Shown piece by piece: positions 12,118 through 24,500 of a stretch of DNA of 64,000 nucleotides; position 1 is the first letter of the stretch, and each line of letters starts with the position of its first letter. A model generated the notes under the pieces. It was not told where the DNA came from. It saw only the letters and a list, made by a program, of their open reading frames with translations, and made no database searches. The stretch is taken from NCBI GenBank assembly GCA_027922465.2, contig BQMF02000003.1:1302001-1366000 (forward strand), read 5' to 3'. This DNA comes from Turritopsis dohrnii. Taxonomy: Eukaryota > Cnidaria > Hydrozoa > Anthoathecata > Oceaniidae. Made by a program: the position numbers and the translations under genes.

Positions 12118-14407
12118 AGCGTGTGACGTTAAGACATAAACAAACGTCCAAATACTGTCTATCATTTCGAAAAGCGCTACGATGAAGATTTTGAATCTAC
12201 CCCAGAACGACACTAGCTTTTCATCATTTCAGCAGAGTTCTCCAGACTTGACTTAGTTAAAGAAGTTTTATCTTTAGCATCGGTATTTTGTGATTTGAAT
12301 CTTAGAGTGAAACAATACATTATATTTATAAGACGTTTATTTCATGAACAGCATTGGGAAAATGAAAATTATCCATTTTCGTAACGTCCTATTAGTGACT
12401 CACTGGAAGCAAGGGACATATATGTAGAACTCTACGAGGTCTTCGCCAAGTCTTTTCTTTGTTCATAGCCGTCACAACCTAATTGCCAAAAAAAAGAACG
12501 TATTGCATGCATATTAACACTTGCAGTTCATCTGAACAAAGAAGTATTTCTTGACTATTGAAGAAAAGCTTCCATTTCCAGACGTATTAACTTTACACTA
12601 TTTTCTTGACTGCCTTTCAAGTGATTAACAGCGCCAATTACAATAATTTTCATGCAATATGACTAACGGTTATTTCAAGCAAAAATCAGCTCTTATTTGC
12701 GTGGGATAACCCAAAGTTATTTTCAACTTCACGTGGTTGCGTCAAAATGGTAAATGATATGCATTTTACAGAACCCCAAACAAAGAGGTTCTGTCAAAGA
12801 ACAAATGATAACTTATTTTGTTTGGCAAATGACTTCAAAACCAAATGTTTGAAGCCATAAACGTGAACAGTTTATAAGGACGGTGATGAAGCATTTTCTG
12901 GATGGTGTGCTTAAAGTGATAGACTGTCATCGTTTTGGAGAGCTTGCATGCCTTAATGGAAATTCCATACCTTCGATCTTTAAATAACTTTTATGAAATT
13001 AAGGGCTCGGAAAAGACGTAAAACTGGTCATAAGAGAAGATAAATACAAAAGATTACAAATCTAAATATAACACCGTTGAGACAAGTAGAGTTCTTTAGA
13101 AAAGAAAACATTCATTCATCAGGTGTCTTCAATGTAAAAGTGTTGTTTTTTTTTCTTCAAAAATATATATCAAAACATTCTTAAATCAAGTGCAGAAGCT
13201 TTCCTATCTACGCTATCACACAAATTAATATTTTTCCAGTAATTGGCATGTGAAATCATTCCAAAAACCTTAATGAACATAAAAATAGATACTGAAACAT
13301 GCATATCATGATGTGAATGATACGTTTGGCTTAGAAATTCACTGATCTGGGTTGTCTTCAATCGGAAACAATAAAAGGTCTATATTGCTCAACAGAATTT
13401 CCTGATGAACAAATAAAGGAAAAGGCGAAGTAGAATTGTCATCTACGTGCACGATATAACCGTTAGTGATCAACATGAGTCACCTAACCTTCACAATAAG
13501 AATTATAACTGGATTAAGAGATTTCCCGAGCTTTTTTCGCATTTTTCACATTCTTTCATAGCAGTTCAATGATGTTAATTATAGTAGTGAAGACACTATT
13601 TGGCAATCAAAAACCTCTCTATGTTCTTTCTCGTTTAAAGTCTATTCCAACCATAGTAAGTAAATTTGGGAAGTAAGTCACTAAATGTATTTTAAGTTAC
13701 GACAAAAAGTAAGTCTTAATTAATGACACAGTCTTTGCCAAGTTTTCAATGTTTGTTTTTCGTATCTATTTGAGTTATTTTATTACAGCTTGAAAATTAA
13801 TGAAATATTTCTTTCGAGGGCTTTTCATACGAGGTTAACATTCCAAAAAAACGTTAAAAGAACTATGAAGTTGCCAAACACAGCATTAACTTTTACAGTT
13901 CCGTAGAAGTGCTTGGAATTATGGTCTGATACAACGTTATGAAGGCAAAATTTAGTCAACTTAAAACAAGAGAACAGACATTAATTTAAATCTATACTTT
14001 AAAGCTGTAATCAACATCAACTTGTGTGACTTTATCATTAGCGTTGCATCTTTCGGAAGCATATATTGCTAGAAATCCTGGGCTTTGTCCTTTAATGTAA
14101 AACAAATATCAAGATGCTAGTTTATTGTTTTGCTCATGTCAATTAATCAGAGATCAATTAAACCAGTGTCTGTTTCTTCTACGTTTGAGCACGTATGCGA
14201 TTTAATTGCAGCTAAACTGTTGTGAATTTTTTATAAAGTTACAATCAAGCGTGCCCTCTTCTTCTTTCATGGAACGTTTTACATTTGAAAAGATATTTCT
14301 TTCTCTCATGTCATTCTTCTAAAACATAAACTTCCACAAGGGAGATATGAATGTGAAGAAATGTTCAGGTCAATCATTTATAAAAAAGCGGGAACCTTTT
14401 TTGCTGA
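12118..14407. other. No gene recognised
   Basis: AT-rich DNA with short open frames only. It may include upstream exons of the peptide gene at 14861, but I cannot locate a convincing signal-peptide exon. Confidence 0.5.
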
Positions 14408-14787
14408 GGCTTTGATCATCTGGAGCTTTTTATCCTGGCAGGGCGGGATGAAAATTGCTCCGGAGCAGTTTTTGTATTGCCATCAAATCAAGTTTTTATC
14501 CGGCTTGCTGGGGTGAAAATCACCTTGGGATGGCTTTTATGTCATTGTTTATATAAAAGTTTTAATTACTGCACACACATGAAATATTATCTCGTCCCGG
14601 CTAATTATAATCATATGGAAGCGAGGTCCCTGCAAATATAAACGAGATCTCGGTTGGCTGGGACAGGGTGATTTATTTTCCATATGATCAGAAAAATGAA
14701 TGTAGTGAGAATTTTAGAAAGTCTAGTATCTTGTCATAAAGTCTGGTCTCGCCCTGCCTGGATAGAAAGCACCATACAATCAGTCCC
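14408..14787. mobile_element. Old Harbinger-like MITE
   Basis: The left end reads GGAGCTTTTTATCC then GGCAGGGCGGGA. The right end, reverse complemented, reads GGTGCTTTCTATCC then GGCAGGGCGAGA, preceded by GGGACTGAT. The interior carries CATATG and GAGATCTCG motifs like those in the element at 2885-3279, so it is probably a diverged relative. No clean target duplication is visible. Confidence 0.5.
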
Positions 14788-14860
14788 TAAATCGTTAATG
14801 CTTTAGACAACTCCATTTCAAACGTGTTTTCAATAAGTATTTTCTCTTTTTCTATTCTAG

Positions 14861-15132
14861 TATGCTATGTCGTCATCGCGATTATTTTAAATGGAGTCGT
14901 TGGCAAACCCACCAAAAATGAAACCATGGCAACGACTCAACACAAAGTTGACACTTTGCAAATAAAACACATGAAAAAACATGGACAGTTCACATGTAAA
15001 AGCATATGTGACGGCAACCAAGATATATGCTTAAATGTCGTCGTCACCACAGCAGAGAAATACATCTGCCTGCGGGTAAAATTATCTTGTATAGTGAGGT
15101 GCACAGACAACTTGAGGATGTTTCAAACATAG
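14861..15132 (+). CDS. 3' exon of small secreted cysteine-rich protein
   Basis: An open exon follows a good acceptor (TTTTTCTATTCTAG ending at 14860) and ends at TAG 15130-15132. It starts at codon position 2, so the initiator ATG and the start of the signal peptide must lie in an undetected upstream exon. The first residues (CYVVIAIILNGVVG) look like the hydrophobic core and cleavage region of a signal peptide. A charged linker of about 40 residues follows, then six cysteines spaced C-x3-C-x6-C-x12-C-x6-C-x3-C, a mirror-symmetric pattern. Two CxxxC pairs facing each other suggest a disulfide-stapled helical hairpin. I do not recognise the family: a secreted peptide, hormone precursor or venom-type peptide are all possible. 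An AATAAA lies downstream near 15454. Confidence 0.5.
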
Positions 15133-15276
15133 TATACGAAGCTGTGTTCAATTTATATATATGAAGAACTTGTAATTAATCAATCACTTATATTTATATT
15201 ATTTGTGTTGTTGTGTTTTTGTTGTTTTTTTTCATTCGCTTGATTGGTTATTTGCCGCGTCTAACGCATTTTCAAG

Positions 15277-15398
15277 ACAACAGCAACATTTGCCGAACGC
15301 AATGCTTCAGTGTCTTTAGTAAATCGATAATCACGCTTATTGACAAGAACAATTTTATAGGGTGTGAGTTCACTTGCAAACTATCGAGAACTGGTTGA
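15277..15398 (+). CDS. Possible alternative 3' exon, CxxxC peptide
   Basis: After a T-rich tract and an AG at 15275-15276, a 122-nt open exon encodes about 39 residues ending at TGA 15396-15398. It enters at the same codon position as the exon at 14861, so it could replace that exon by alternative splicing. It has four cysteines, C-x3-C-x19-C-x3-C, resembling the outer pairs of the neighbouring exon. Acceptor strength is modest and the similarity rests on cysteine spacing only, so this is tentative. Confidence 0.3.
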
Positions 15399-15860
15399 GC
15401 ACTGACGATACTTGATTTGAAGATAAAATCACGACCTATAAAAATGAACTGAGAATAAATGGGAGTAAAAGGTTTGAAAAATTAGCTGGTCTCGAGTCGA
15501 GTATTACTAGTTCTTCGAAAAAAGGCGTGTATTGTAACTACATCTATAACTTAAGTTTTCTTGTGTATAAAACCTTGTAGCTCTTTTAATATTTAATTTC
15601 ACTTGTATATATGAGAAATATTAGGCGAAAATTTTTTTTTTTTACTGTTTTCTTTTGTCTATTTTCTTTGTCAAAACAAAATTTAATGCTGCTTAAGTTT
15701 CGAGAAGGCAAAGCTATCACATTTCATCCAACATATTGAATTGTGTTGGTTGAATATTTGACCGTTCTTCAATATTCCAATCACAAGGTTGATCTGACGC
15801 ATCCATGAAAATAAACGTCGATACGAGTTATTATGGTGACGACTAATTTTAAAATCCAAG
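15399..15860. other. No gene recognised
   Basis: Non-coding, including the probable 3' flank of the peptide exon(s) and a T9-type run near 15634. Confidence 0.5.
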
Positions 15861-15931
15861 CAATCCCGAACCCAAGGTTTTTTGCCCTTTCGATATATGG
15901 ACGGCGCTAAGAAACCCTGGGTCCGAAGTTG
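15861..15931. mobile_element. Palindromic mini-element, copy 2
   Basis: The left arm starts CAATCCCGAACCCAAGG and the right arm ends CCCTGGGTCCGAAGTTG. The core holds CCCTTTCGATATATGGA, matching the CTTTTCGATATACGGA core of the copies at 25918 and 28419. The arms have diverged, and no target duplication is recognisable, so it is an older insertion. Confidence 0.65.
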
Positions 15932-16921
15932 ACCAACCAACAAGACACAATGTTGAATAGATTTTAGATGAAATGTTGGACTCGTTTTCCCACGCCTTCG
16001 TATCTATCTACTTTTTACTTTTAGGATGATAAAAAAGGACAAGGGTCAATATTTTTGGATTATTAGATCAAATTTATTATATATACCATGCTCAAATTTT
16101 GTTTGACCCAGTTCAGTGCAACGAACTTCGTATTCAATGTCAAAATTGTTTCTTAATTATTCTCTCCAAGGGCATGAAAGAAAAAGCCAGGGGAAACAAG
16201 CCAAACACGTTGCACAAGTGGTGGGAACGTTTCCCTTATTACATGATGCATGTTAAATGATCTGGAAAACACTAGGATGGATCAAATTGGAGTTTAAACA
16301 AAAACTTGGGAAAATTGATATTGAGAACCTTTCTCTAAGAACCTGTTTTTTTCCCGGCGAATTCGTCAATTAACTGGAAGAACAGGCTTTTTCAATCAAG
16401 CAAATGAAATAAGCTATAGCACATTAAAACCAACCACTGCTGGGTGGCATAAGAACTTTGAATTTTGTGAAATCTAACTATGTTCGTGTTTATGTTTAAG
16501 AAACTTCAAGTGTCTGAAACAAACAGGAAAGAAAGTGCAAAGAGTGTGATTGATGACACTTCGAAAAAGTGCTTTATCATCACGCGGTCTGATCATTTCA
16601 AGATGCTTTCAAGTAGTTGGCAATGTGAGTTAAATTCCATTTCAATAACAATACGACTTACAAAAAAACCCGATAAATTACACGAAATACATGTTACAAA
16701 GATGTTCCTTTCCTTGTGAGTGATTCGAGGAACAGAATTTTGCACAAGCTCCAATAAACCTTGAAATTCAAATGTTTCTTTATTTTACACTTTCTTAGAA
16801 ATTTTAGAATAGAATACCTATTTCTAAGAGTTTCTTATGTAAAAAAAAAAGCGTATGTTTCTCAGAAGTAATGATGTCTGCTCAATCTGTAACTCAAACA
16901 AAACAAACATTTTTCCCATGT
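15932..16921. other. No gene recognised
   Basis: Non-coding DNA. An open frame at 16480-16719 shows no known motif and no splice support. Confidence 0.5.
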
Positions 16922-17189
16922 CAGGGATCGCGCCGCCGGTTTTCATCTGGGGGGGCCAAGAAAATTCTTCTGTAATGTCGCCCACCATGGTTGGGCGACG
17001 AAGAAAAATTTTCGCCTCAAAGCCCTCTAAAGGCCCTAAAACAGCCACTGTTTTTCTTTTAAACGTATTTTTTTAAATCCCTGCTTCAACAGAGAAACAA
17101 AAAAGAAATGTTGTTAAGATGAAAGTAACTAATAAATAACAAAACCTTATAAACATAAGATTATGAACTAAATAAAAAGATCACTGAAT

Positions 17190-18362
17190 CTAAAGATCTT
17201 TTGCCGTAAAACTACCAAAAGTGTTCTTTCGATCTGGATGAAGAGCGACAAATTCATTTGCTACCTCAATTAGTGATATTTCATCAAGAATGGTCTTGTT
17301 TTCATAAAGAATAGATAAGGAATTGAGACGTTTCTGTGTCATTCTTGATCGAAGCCACGTTTTAATCCTTCTCAACATTGAAAAGGACCTTTCAGGTGTT
17401 GCTGATGTAGCACCGGCAGTCAGGATAATTCTTACGATGGTAACGCAATTCGTGAACATCATGCGTTTTTCTCGTGACAACGACTTTAGCACCATGATTA
17501 CTTCTTCCAAGTTGATGGGCTCACTTTCAAAGATTGTTGGAAATATCAGAAGCTCTGCAGTTAATGAATCGGCGTCATAGTCACCTTCACAATGCATCTG
17601 CAATACTTCCAATTCATCATCGACACACTGTTTGCTCGCTGCTTTCAAAAACAACTGCTCCACTTGAGAAAACAGTTTAAAGGTTGGTTGGTCAAATCTA
17701 TCTTTAATGGCGTTGATAATTGAATCAAGTGCTTCGTAGTAGATTAGTTTGTAATCTTCATACGGATTATCTGGATAATACGCTGCTGCTGTTGCTTTTG
17801 GGTTTCCTGCGACATAACTTAATATCGAATAGTTGGGTTTTCTTCGCTTTCTTGGAAGTGTTGGGAAGGAAATTGCCTCAATTTTGCTAGCTGAAAATTT
17901 GATCTTCTCGTAAAGCATGCTGAAATCGCGCTCGTTTCTCATGTTCTCCAATGTTTGAACTGTTAGATCAGCGAGCTCTTTTCCTCTAAGGGCAGACATC
18001 TTTTCATGCTGTAATGTTTTGGAGAGGTTGTCCGTGATTGCATACAGACGTTGGCTTAAATTCAGACCAAAAAAAAATGAAACAATTTCATTTGGTTGTT
18101 ACAGCCCCCAATCCTTGATCTTGTATCAAACTCCTGACCGCTTCCCCATCATATTGCTCGCTCCGTCATACGTTTGACCACGGCAATCGTCTAAACTTAA
18201 GTGACACCTTAACAGAATGTCCTTGATTGCATGTACGATACTCTCACTTTTGATATTTTCAAGTTTGTAAAATCCTATGAGATCTTCTGACACGTCCAGA
18301 TCATGATCAACAGACCGTAAGCAAAATGACAATTGTTCAACATTACTAACGTTTGACATCAA
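17190..18362 (-). pseudogene. hAT transposase remnant (ZMYM1-like type)
   Basis: Reading on the minus strand, 18362-18126 encodes the start of a hAT catalytic domain, including the characteristic CRGQTYDGASNM segment carrying a conserved aspartate. The frame then breaks and the central part is missing. 17999-17190 encodes the C-terminal 269 residues, ending in the hAT dimerisation region with the hallmark ATPERSFSMLRRIKTWLRS. Intact relatives are several hundred residues longer, so the N-terminal zinc finger and most of the catalytic core are gone. It cannot encode an active transposase. A more decayed relative is at 30148-30982. Confidence 0.8.
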
Positions 18363-18437
18363 TGCAATGGAATCAATTATCTACCTGCAACTGAAAACGA
18401 CTTTAGAGAAACGTTGTCTTTATATGCTCTTTTGCGT

Positions 18438-18443
18438 TTTATT
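18438..18443 (-). promoter_or_regulatory. Possible poly(A) signal inside hAT element
   Basis: AATAAA on the minus strand about 130 nt past the fibulin-like stop codon, and inside the inserted hAT element. No host-derived AATAAA can lie in the 17 bp between stop codon and element. Its use is inferred, not shown. Confidence 0.35.
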
Positions 18444-18570
18444 TTTTGTTGTTATAAAGAAAATATCTTTTTTCTCCTATTTATAAAATATTTACTTAGC
18501 AAAAAGGTGGGGGGGCCAAGGCCCCCCCGGCCCCCCCGTCGCCGCGATCCATGCATGTTATATGATGTTT

Positions 18571-21500
18571 TCAGTAAAAAAACAAATGCAGATGATATTC
18601 GAAATTCGAGGCGTCCCGCACAGTCCGCGTAATTTTCCCACTTATAACTATAGTTCTCTGAAATGGTTTTCTGTCTGAAAGTGTGGCATCAACAGTCGAT
18701 ATAAGAATTCTTGAAAATCCAATCTGTTGAAGTTTGATGAATCCGTCATCATTGCCTGAAACAACAAAAGGAAATGTGTTTCTAAATTGTGGTCATCAAC
18801 AGACAATGCAGGTGGAGTAGGTTATGTTAAACGGTTTAACCAAACTGACGATCGGTAGATGACGATCGATGGATGGCCAAATGATAACAAAATATACGCA
18901 TTGCTACATAAATTAGATCTCAAACTACTATCACAGCTGGATTTCATAAAATAAAGGACAGGACAAACACAGAAATGAACTGTCGGTTTATTTAATGGCT
19001 ATTGTCTATGTTTCTTTAAGTCTTTTATATTATACCTACGTGTCGTTTTATATGGAGTTCAATATCTGAAGCTACTCTTACCTTTTTTAATTGAAAACGA
19101 GACGCTTTTCACACCTCTTAACGATCTAACATTTACACCATACTGAAGATAGAATCTAGCTTTTCGTGATCGAGACATGACGGCTTCCTTGACGAATATT
19201 GGCTTGTCGGCGCACTGTTGTCCAAAACCACAACTACGCAGATAGCACGTACTAGAAAAATTTATTTATTACAGTAGGATTTTATCTTACGATAAAAAGA
19301 TTGCGGAAACAAAAACAGAATATGCAAATAAACATTTACATCATCTCGGCCAACTCAATCAATTTAATATTACACGTGAACAATTTTTTCACATCCTCGA
19401 GATATTTGGGTTTCACCCAACATCTTGGAGATGAAAATTGTACGTGAGAATGAATGAGCAGATTTAAGTATTACCTTCCACGCCGACCACGCTTATATCC
19501 AAGAGGGCATCTTTTCAAACATATGTACCCTCCTCTACCATTGTAACATTTCTGCGTATCGTTACATGTATTCAATCCAGCTGAACACTCGTTTATATCT
19601 AAGTACGAAAAAAAAAGACACACTCTCAAGAAGGATCTCCTGCAACAACCTCAAAAAACAAAAGGGATTGCTAAATGATATCACAATTCATCAAGACAAC
19701 AAGTTTATCCCCAAATGGTGTCGCGTCAGTTATTTACCCCTTTTGACAACCTAGTGCCCGGAGGTGTTTGTTCCTTTTTTACATGATAACACGTCTAAAT
19801 TGGCAGCAGATTTTGTCATAGATTTGATAATCAAAAGTTTTAGTTTTTCATCAAATAGTTGAGTAGTTGAACTCGACATTTAGAAACTGTACACATTCAC
19901 TTACTATTCTTCAGAAACATGTATTGGGATTTCATATGAAAACTGGGGATTAGGGACCAAATTGGTAAACATAATGGCAGATTCTTATGCTCAACTGGTG
20001 TATAAAAACAAAACATTTTGAAACAAAAAATTGGAGAGTATCGTTTATCAAAGAGACTGTTCGTTCCATACTTCAAAGAAAATTACCTGAGCAGGTCCGT
20101 TTATTTTTATGTAAAGTAAAACCTTTACTACATTCGCAATGATAGCTCCCTATGGTGTTGATGCAACTTTGATCACAGAATTGATACGTATTGCATTCAT
20201 CAATGTCTAAAAAATTGGAAATAATTCAGTCATCTTTGTCTGTCCACATCAATGTGAGTGAACATTGTGTATTTTTTACTTCCAGTGACCAGCGATACTC
20301 GAGTTTGGTTGAATAGCAACACAATAAAATAGCTGAATACTGTAGTCAGATAGTTATGGGAGAAATGATACAATGGAATATCTCCATCGTTCATAGCTAA
20401 GGTGTTTATGACCACAATTAATATTAGCTAAGAAGAAACACTACCTTTGCAAATTCCACTAAAAGAGTCTCTAATGTAACCACGTGCACATGTGCACTGA
20501 AAACTTCCCAATGTATTCTTGCAGGTTTCACCAAGCCGAGTGCACCCATGACTATTTGAATCACATTCGTTGATATCTGCATAATGAAACATCTCAATAC
20601 ACAGTTTGTACAATTAGAAAAAAAAATATTCATTTCTATCTATATTAATAGCTGATTCTCAGTCTGTTTATCTGTTTGTTTGTTTGTTTGTTTGTTTGTC
20701 TGTCACACAAAATGGTAAATGTGAGCTGTGAGAGAGAATTTCTTTTCTTGTGCCCGACGTCAGTGTAAAGCCATTGCATCAAGACCCAGATCGAACCTGG
20801 TGTTTATAGAAAATTATCTAATAGGGATAACTAACTTTTTTTTGGGTCTATGATATGAGCCAAGGGGTATATATTGAAAAAATTTGAGGAAAATTTTGGG
20901 GGACGGGGCTCTATGACGTCATTAAAATTTGTGATTTATGATATCTCAAAAACGGTTTTCATGAACTTTTGGTGGTAACACAACACAGGTTGAGCAACTG
21001 TATGTGGCTAGTGTAGTCTAAATTAATACCTTAAATACTAGTTGTCCTGTTTTTACTTATCCAAGCCTTTTCAGCCTAATTTATCTTAATTTTGTTCTTA
21101 GCCATTGACAATTTGATCAATTTATTTGACACAAGATATATTGTCAGAGTTGTACAGTTATATATAGATACAGTTTGACCCCGTTAAGTCGGACTCTCGG
21201 GGGTCCGAAAAAAATCGGTCCGACTTATTGGAACTTTATCTTAAGTCAAACTCTGCTTACTTAGTCTGAAGGGAGACAAGGTTAAAGTCCGACTTAAACG
21301 GTGTCCCATTTAATGGGGTTGTGCTGTACTTCGTAAGTGAATTGACATCCTGCAACATTCTATAATTAGTCTTATGCTGATGCAAAAACAAAACACAAAA
21401 CTCATACAAGTACTTAATTTTTGTGTTTCATGTTTTTGAGCCTGTTTCGCTTTTAGGGACATGTCTGAGGCTCGTTTCTTATAAAATTGAAAAGCTTGTA

Positions 21501-24500
21501 TTGCATAATGATGAAAGGAATTTTCATACCTCTACAAGTTTTCCCATCAAATGAGTAACCACTAGGACAGTTGCTCCCAGTGAAACCTACAACACATTTG
21601 TAACTGCCAACTACATTAACACAGCGCTCGTTCCTTTTGCAAGGGTTTGACGTTTTGCATTCATTTTTATCTAAACAGAAATCATCACCCTGTTTTGAAA
21701 AGATATCTGCATCAGAGTAAATGTCACAATGTACTGAAAGCCATTGAGTAAATATCAAATTAATGAGAAAAGTTCAGTGAGTTTGACTAAGTCTCCTCCT
21801 AGGAATGTTTTCAAACATTTAAAAAAGAGCATATTGTTGTCACAACGATGGGTTGGTACAGATGAATCTGACATCTTGGTTAACAGTAACTTACCAATGC
21901 ATTTACCCATTGATCTAAAATACCCCTTCTCACAGACTTTGTTGGTTCTCTGGACACATTGGTAGCTGCCTAACGTATTTTCACAAGCTGTTCCATTTGG
22001 GCATTGAATAATAAGGCACTCATCGATATCTATAGAAAAGGACAACATCAAATTGAAAACAATAATTAAAGAATCACAGTTTAATATAATACTTTATGTG
22101 CATCAATTTGCTACATGTTCACTGTTATAAATATATTTACCTCGACAATAAGAGTCATATTGTGTATAACCAACAGGGCACTTCAATTTATTGTAATTCT
22201 TTTTACAATAAAACGACCCTGGCGTATTGACGCATTTGTAACCTGTCAAACATCTTTTCGATCCTGATTTGCACTCATCAATATCTAAAGCAAAAACGTA
22301 GTAAAGCTTCTATTGGGTGTAATTTTGCATTTAAAACTGACAATTTCGAGTTCACTTCTCACCATCACAGGTGAGGCTGTCATTTTTCAACATGTAACCA
22401 GGATTACAAGAACACTGTGGCCCATTTACAGTCACTTTACAGGTATGATTGCATTTTAGTTCTTTGCACGTCTTGGGCTTTGATAAATCTAAAACATAAA
22501 ATGCAAAAAAAACCAAAATTATCTTTTCTATCTAGTATGGACAGGCATTTCTGGTTCAATCACTTTAGTGTTAGTTTTGCCTTAAGTTTTTCAAAATTAA
22601 GTGCTCATTTATATATTTATTTATTTTCGTTATTCTCTAAGGTTTTATCACTGTTTCGAGCACTACAATGTCATTCCATAAAAGTATATGTCAGAAAAAT
22701 ATTGGAAAAATGTCAAATTCTTATGATTTTCAAAAAATTATAACTTTTTTATATTGGAATCAATCATTTATATTGCAAGGCGGCAAACACAAATATCTTT
22801 TGTTCTGGTCCTCCGACTGACTGTCTTCAGGAAGAAAACCTCTGACTCGGAAAGTCGGTAAAATTGTCGGAAAAATATTGATAACATGTCGCAATATCTA
22901 AAAAATGCCGACCGAATCCCTGACCCTCTCTTTCATCCACCATTATGCCTTGTAGATTTAGACTGCATTCATAATTCAGCCTAATGACCAATGAATTAGT
23001 TTTCTGTATATACATTTTCAATCTAATATATAGTCATTACTTTACAACAACAAAGCACACAAACAAAGAACGATACAGAATCAATCAATCAATGAATCAA
23101 TATTTATTTGCCAAGAAAATAAGTAAATGAAAATGAGATTACAATAAGATGTAGGCAGGAGACCACCCCAATAGTGAATACTAAACAAAGGGGGTGGCCA
23201 CCAAATAAATAAATAAATAAATAAACTAAATTAAGAAATTGAGGTAATAGACAAAAAAATGGTTTAAGAGAAGGAAGGCTAGTATAGAGCGGCATGTGTC
23301 ATAGTTCAGATTTTTTTACGACGCAGACTGACTGACCCACTGACGGCTGTTTTTGACCCAAACAGAAAGTATTTGTGATTGCCACCTAAAATAAAATATC
23401 AAACCTGAGGCTTTTGTCTTTAATTTGATATATATCATGCACAACATTCTTATGGTTATTTAGTCTATTTGATATATATATATATATTTCTATTTGAACA
23501 TGTACCAAATTTTCTATCATGTATTTACAAAATGTAGCTATAAGAAAAAAAATATTAAAATTTCTTAAATTAGTCAATAAGACAATGAGGAATGCATGAT
23601 AAGGAATGATAGAAACAGCCATGGTTAATTGTTGGGTTTTTTTATCACTTATCATTTTTTTGAACTCAACAATATACCATTCACCATGAAAGGTATGAAG
23701 AAATTGTATTTCTGGGACCAATCAGATTTCAAAATCAGAAAAAGCTTAAAGGGATTCCTGCTATTTTCTGATATTTCAAGGGATGATAGAGCTCGCAAAA
23801 ATTGTTTAAGAACTCTTTTTACATTTTTTGGAAATTCTGTTTCCTTGAGCAGATATTTCGATTTAAAAATCATTAATTTATGCAATGATGTAATAAGATA
23901 CCGTCTTCGTGCCTAATTATGGACAGCCTTCGTAATTACGGACATCGATCAAAACATAATTCCAACCGTCTATAAACTAAAAACACGGCACATCCCGTAC
24001 TGTCAACCAAACTGTAATAAAACAAACTTCAGAGATAATTAAAACGCTATATACATTTAAAATTTATTTTTCTAAACTTTCAAGATTTAAAATAGACTGC
24101 GCTCTCTTGAGAATCATGCGTATTTTTATGAGCTCTGTGTGTACAATGGTAGCCATATTTACGGATAAAAAATAATAATGGCCACCTCTGTCATGAAATA
24201 TCGACAGGTCGAAAATTTATGTTTAAAAATGAATTGAGGAAAGAAAATGATTTTAGATCATGCTTTTAGAAAGTTAATTATCATAAAATAAGTCACATAA
24301 ATAAAGTTTTTGTACATCACAGTGGGGGAGGACACTACTGAGTATTGAAATATAGGCCATATGATTTTCACGGTCCATTATTCTTCAAGTGTTGCTGCTA
24401 ATTGCTTTCTATTGGATTGCTCTGTTTCATAAAACATTTTATTCAGTTATACGTGGTGAACTTGGCAAGAATGCATGTGACAAGAATGTTTGTTTACATT

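Larger units (their letters stand above)
16922..18553 (-). mobile_element. Internally deleted hAT transposon
   Basis: Ends are inverted repeats: CAGGGATCGCGCCGCCGG on the left, and CATGGATCGCGGCGACGG reading in from the right. Both are followed by G7 tracts and GGCC. It carries a minus-strand hAT transposase remnant (17190-18362). The element lies immediately beyond the fibulin-like stop codon, with only 18554-18570 between, so it occupies that gene's 3' UTR. A clean 8-bp duplication is not visible, although CATGT occurs at both edges. TTTATT at 18438-18443 gives an AATAAA on the minus strand that could serve the host gene. Confidence 0.8.

Noticed and set aside
15683..15943. 86-codon minus-strand frame
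   Set aside because: It is largely the translated palindromic element at 15861-15931.
17323..17580. 85-codon plus-strand frame
   Set aside because: Antisense shadow of the hAT transposase remnant.
16922..18553. 8-bp target duplication for the hAT element
   Set aside because: CATGT is shared by both edges but does not align as a proper 8-bp repeat at the terminal CA.
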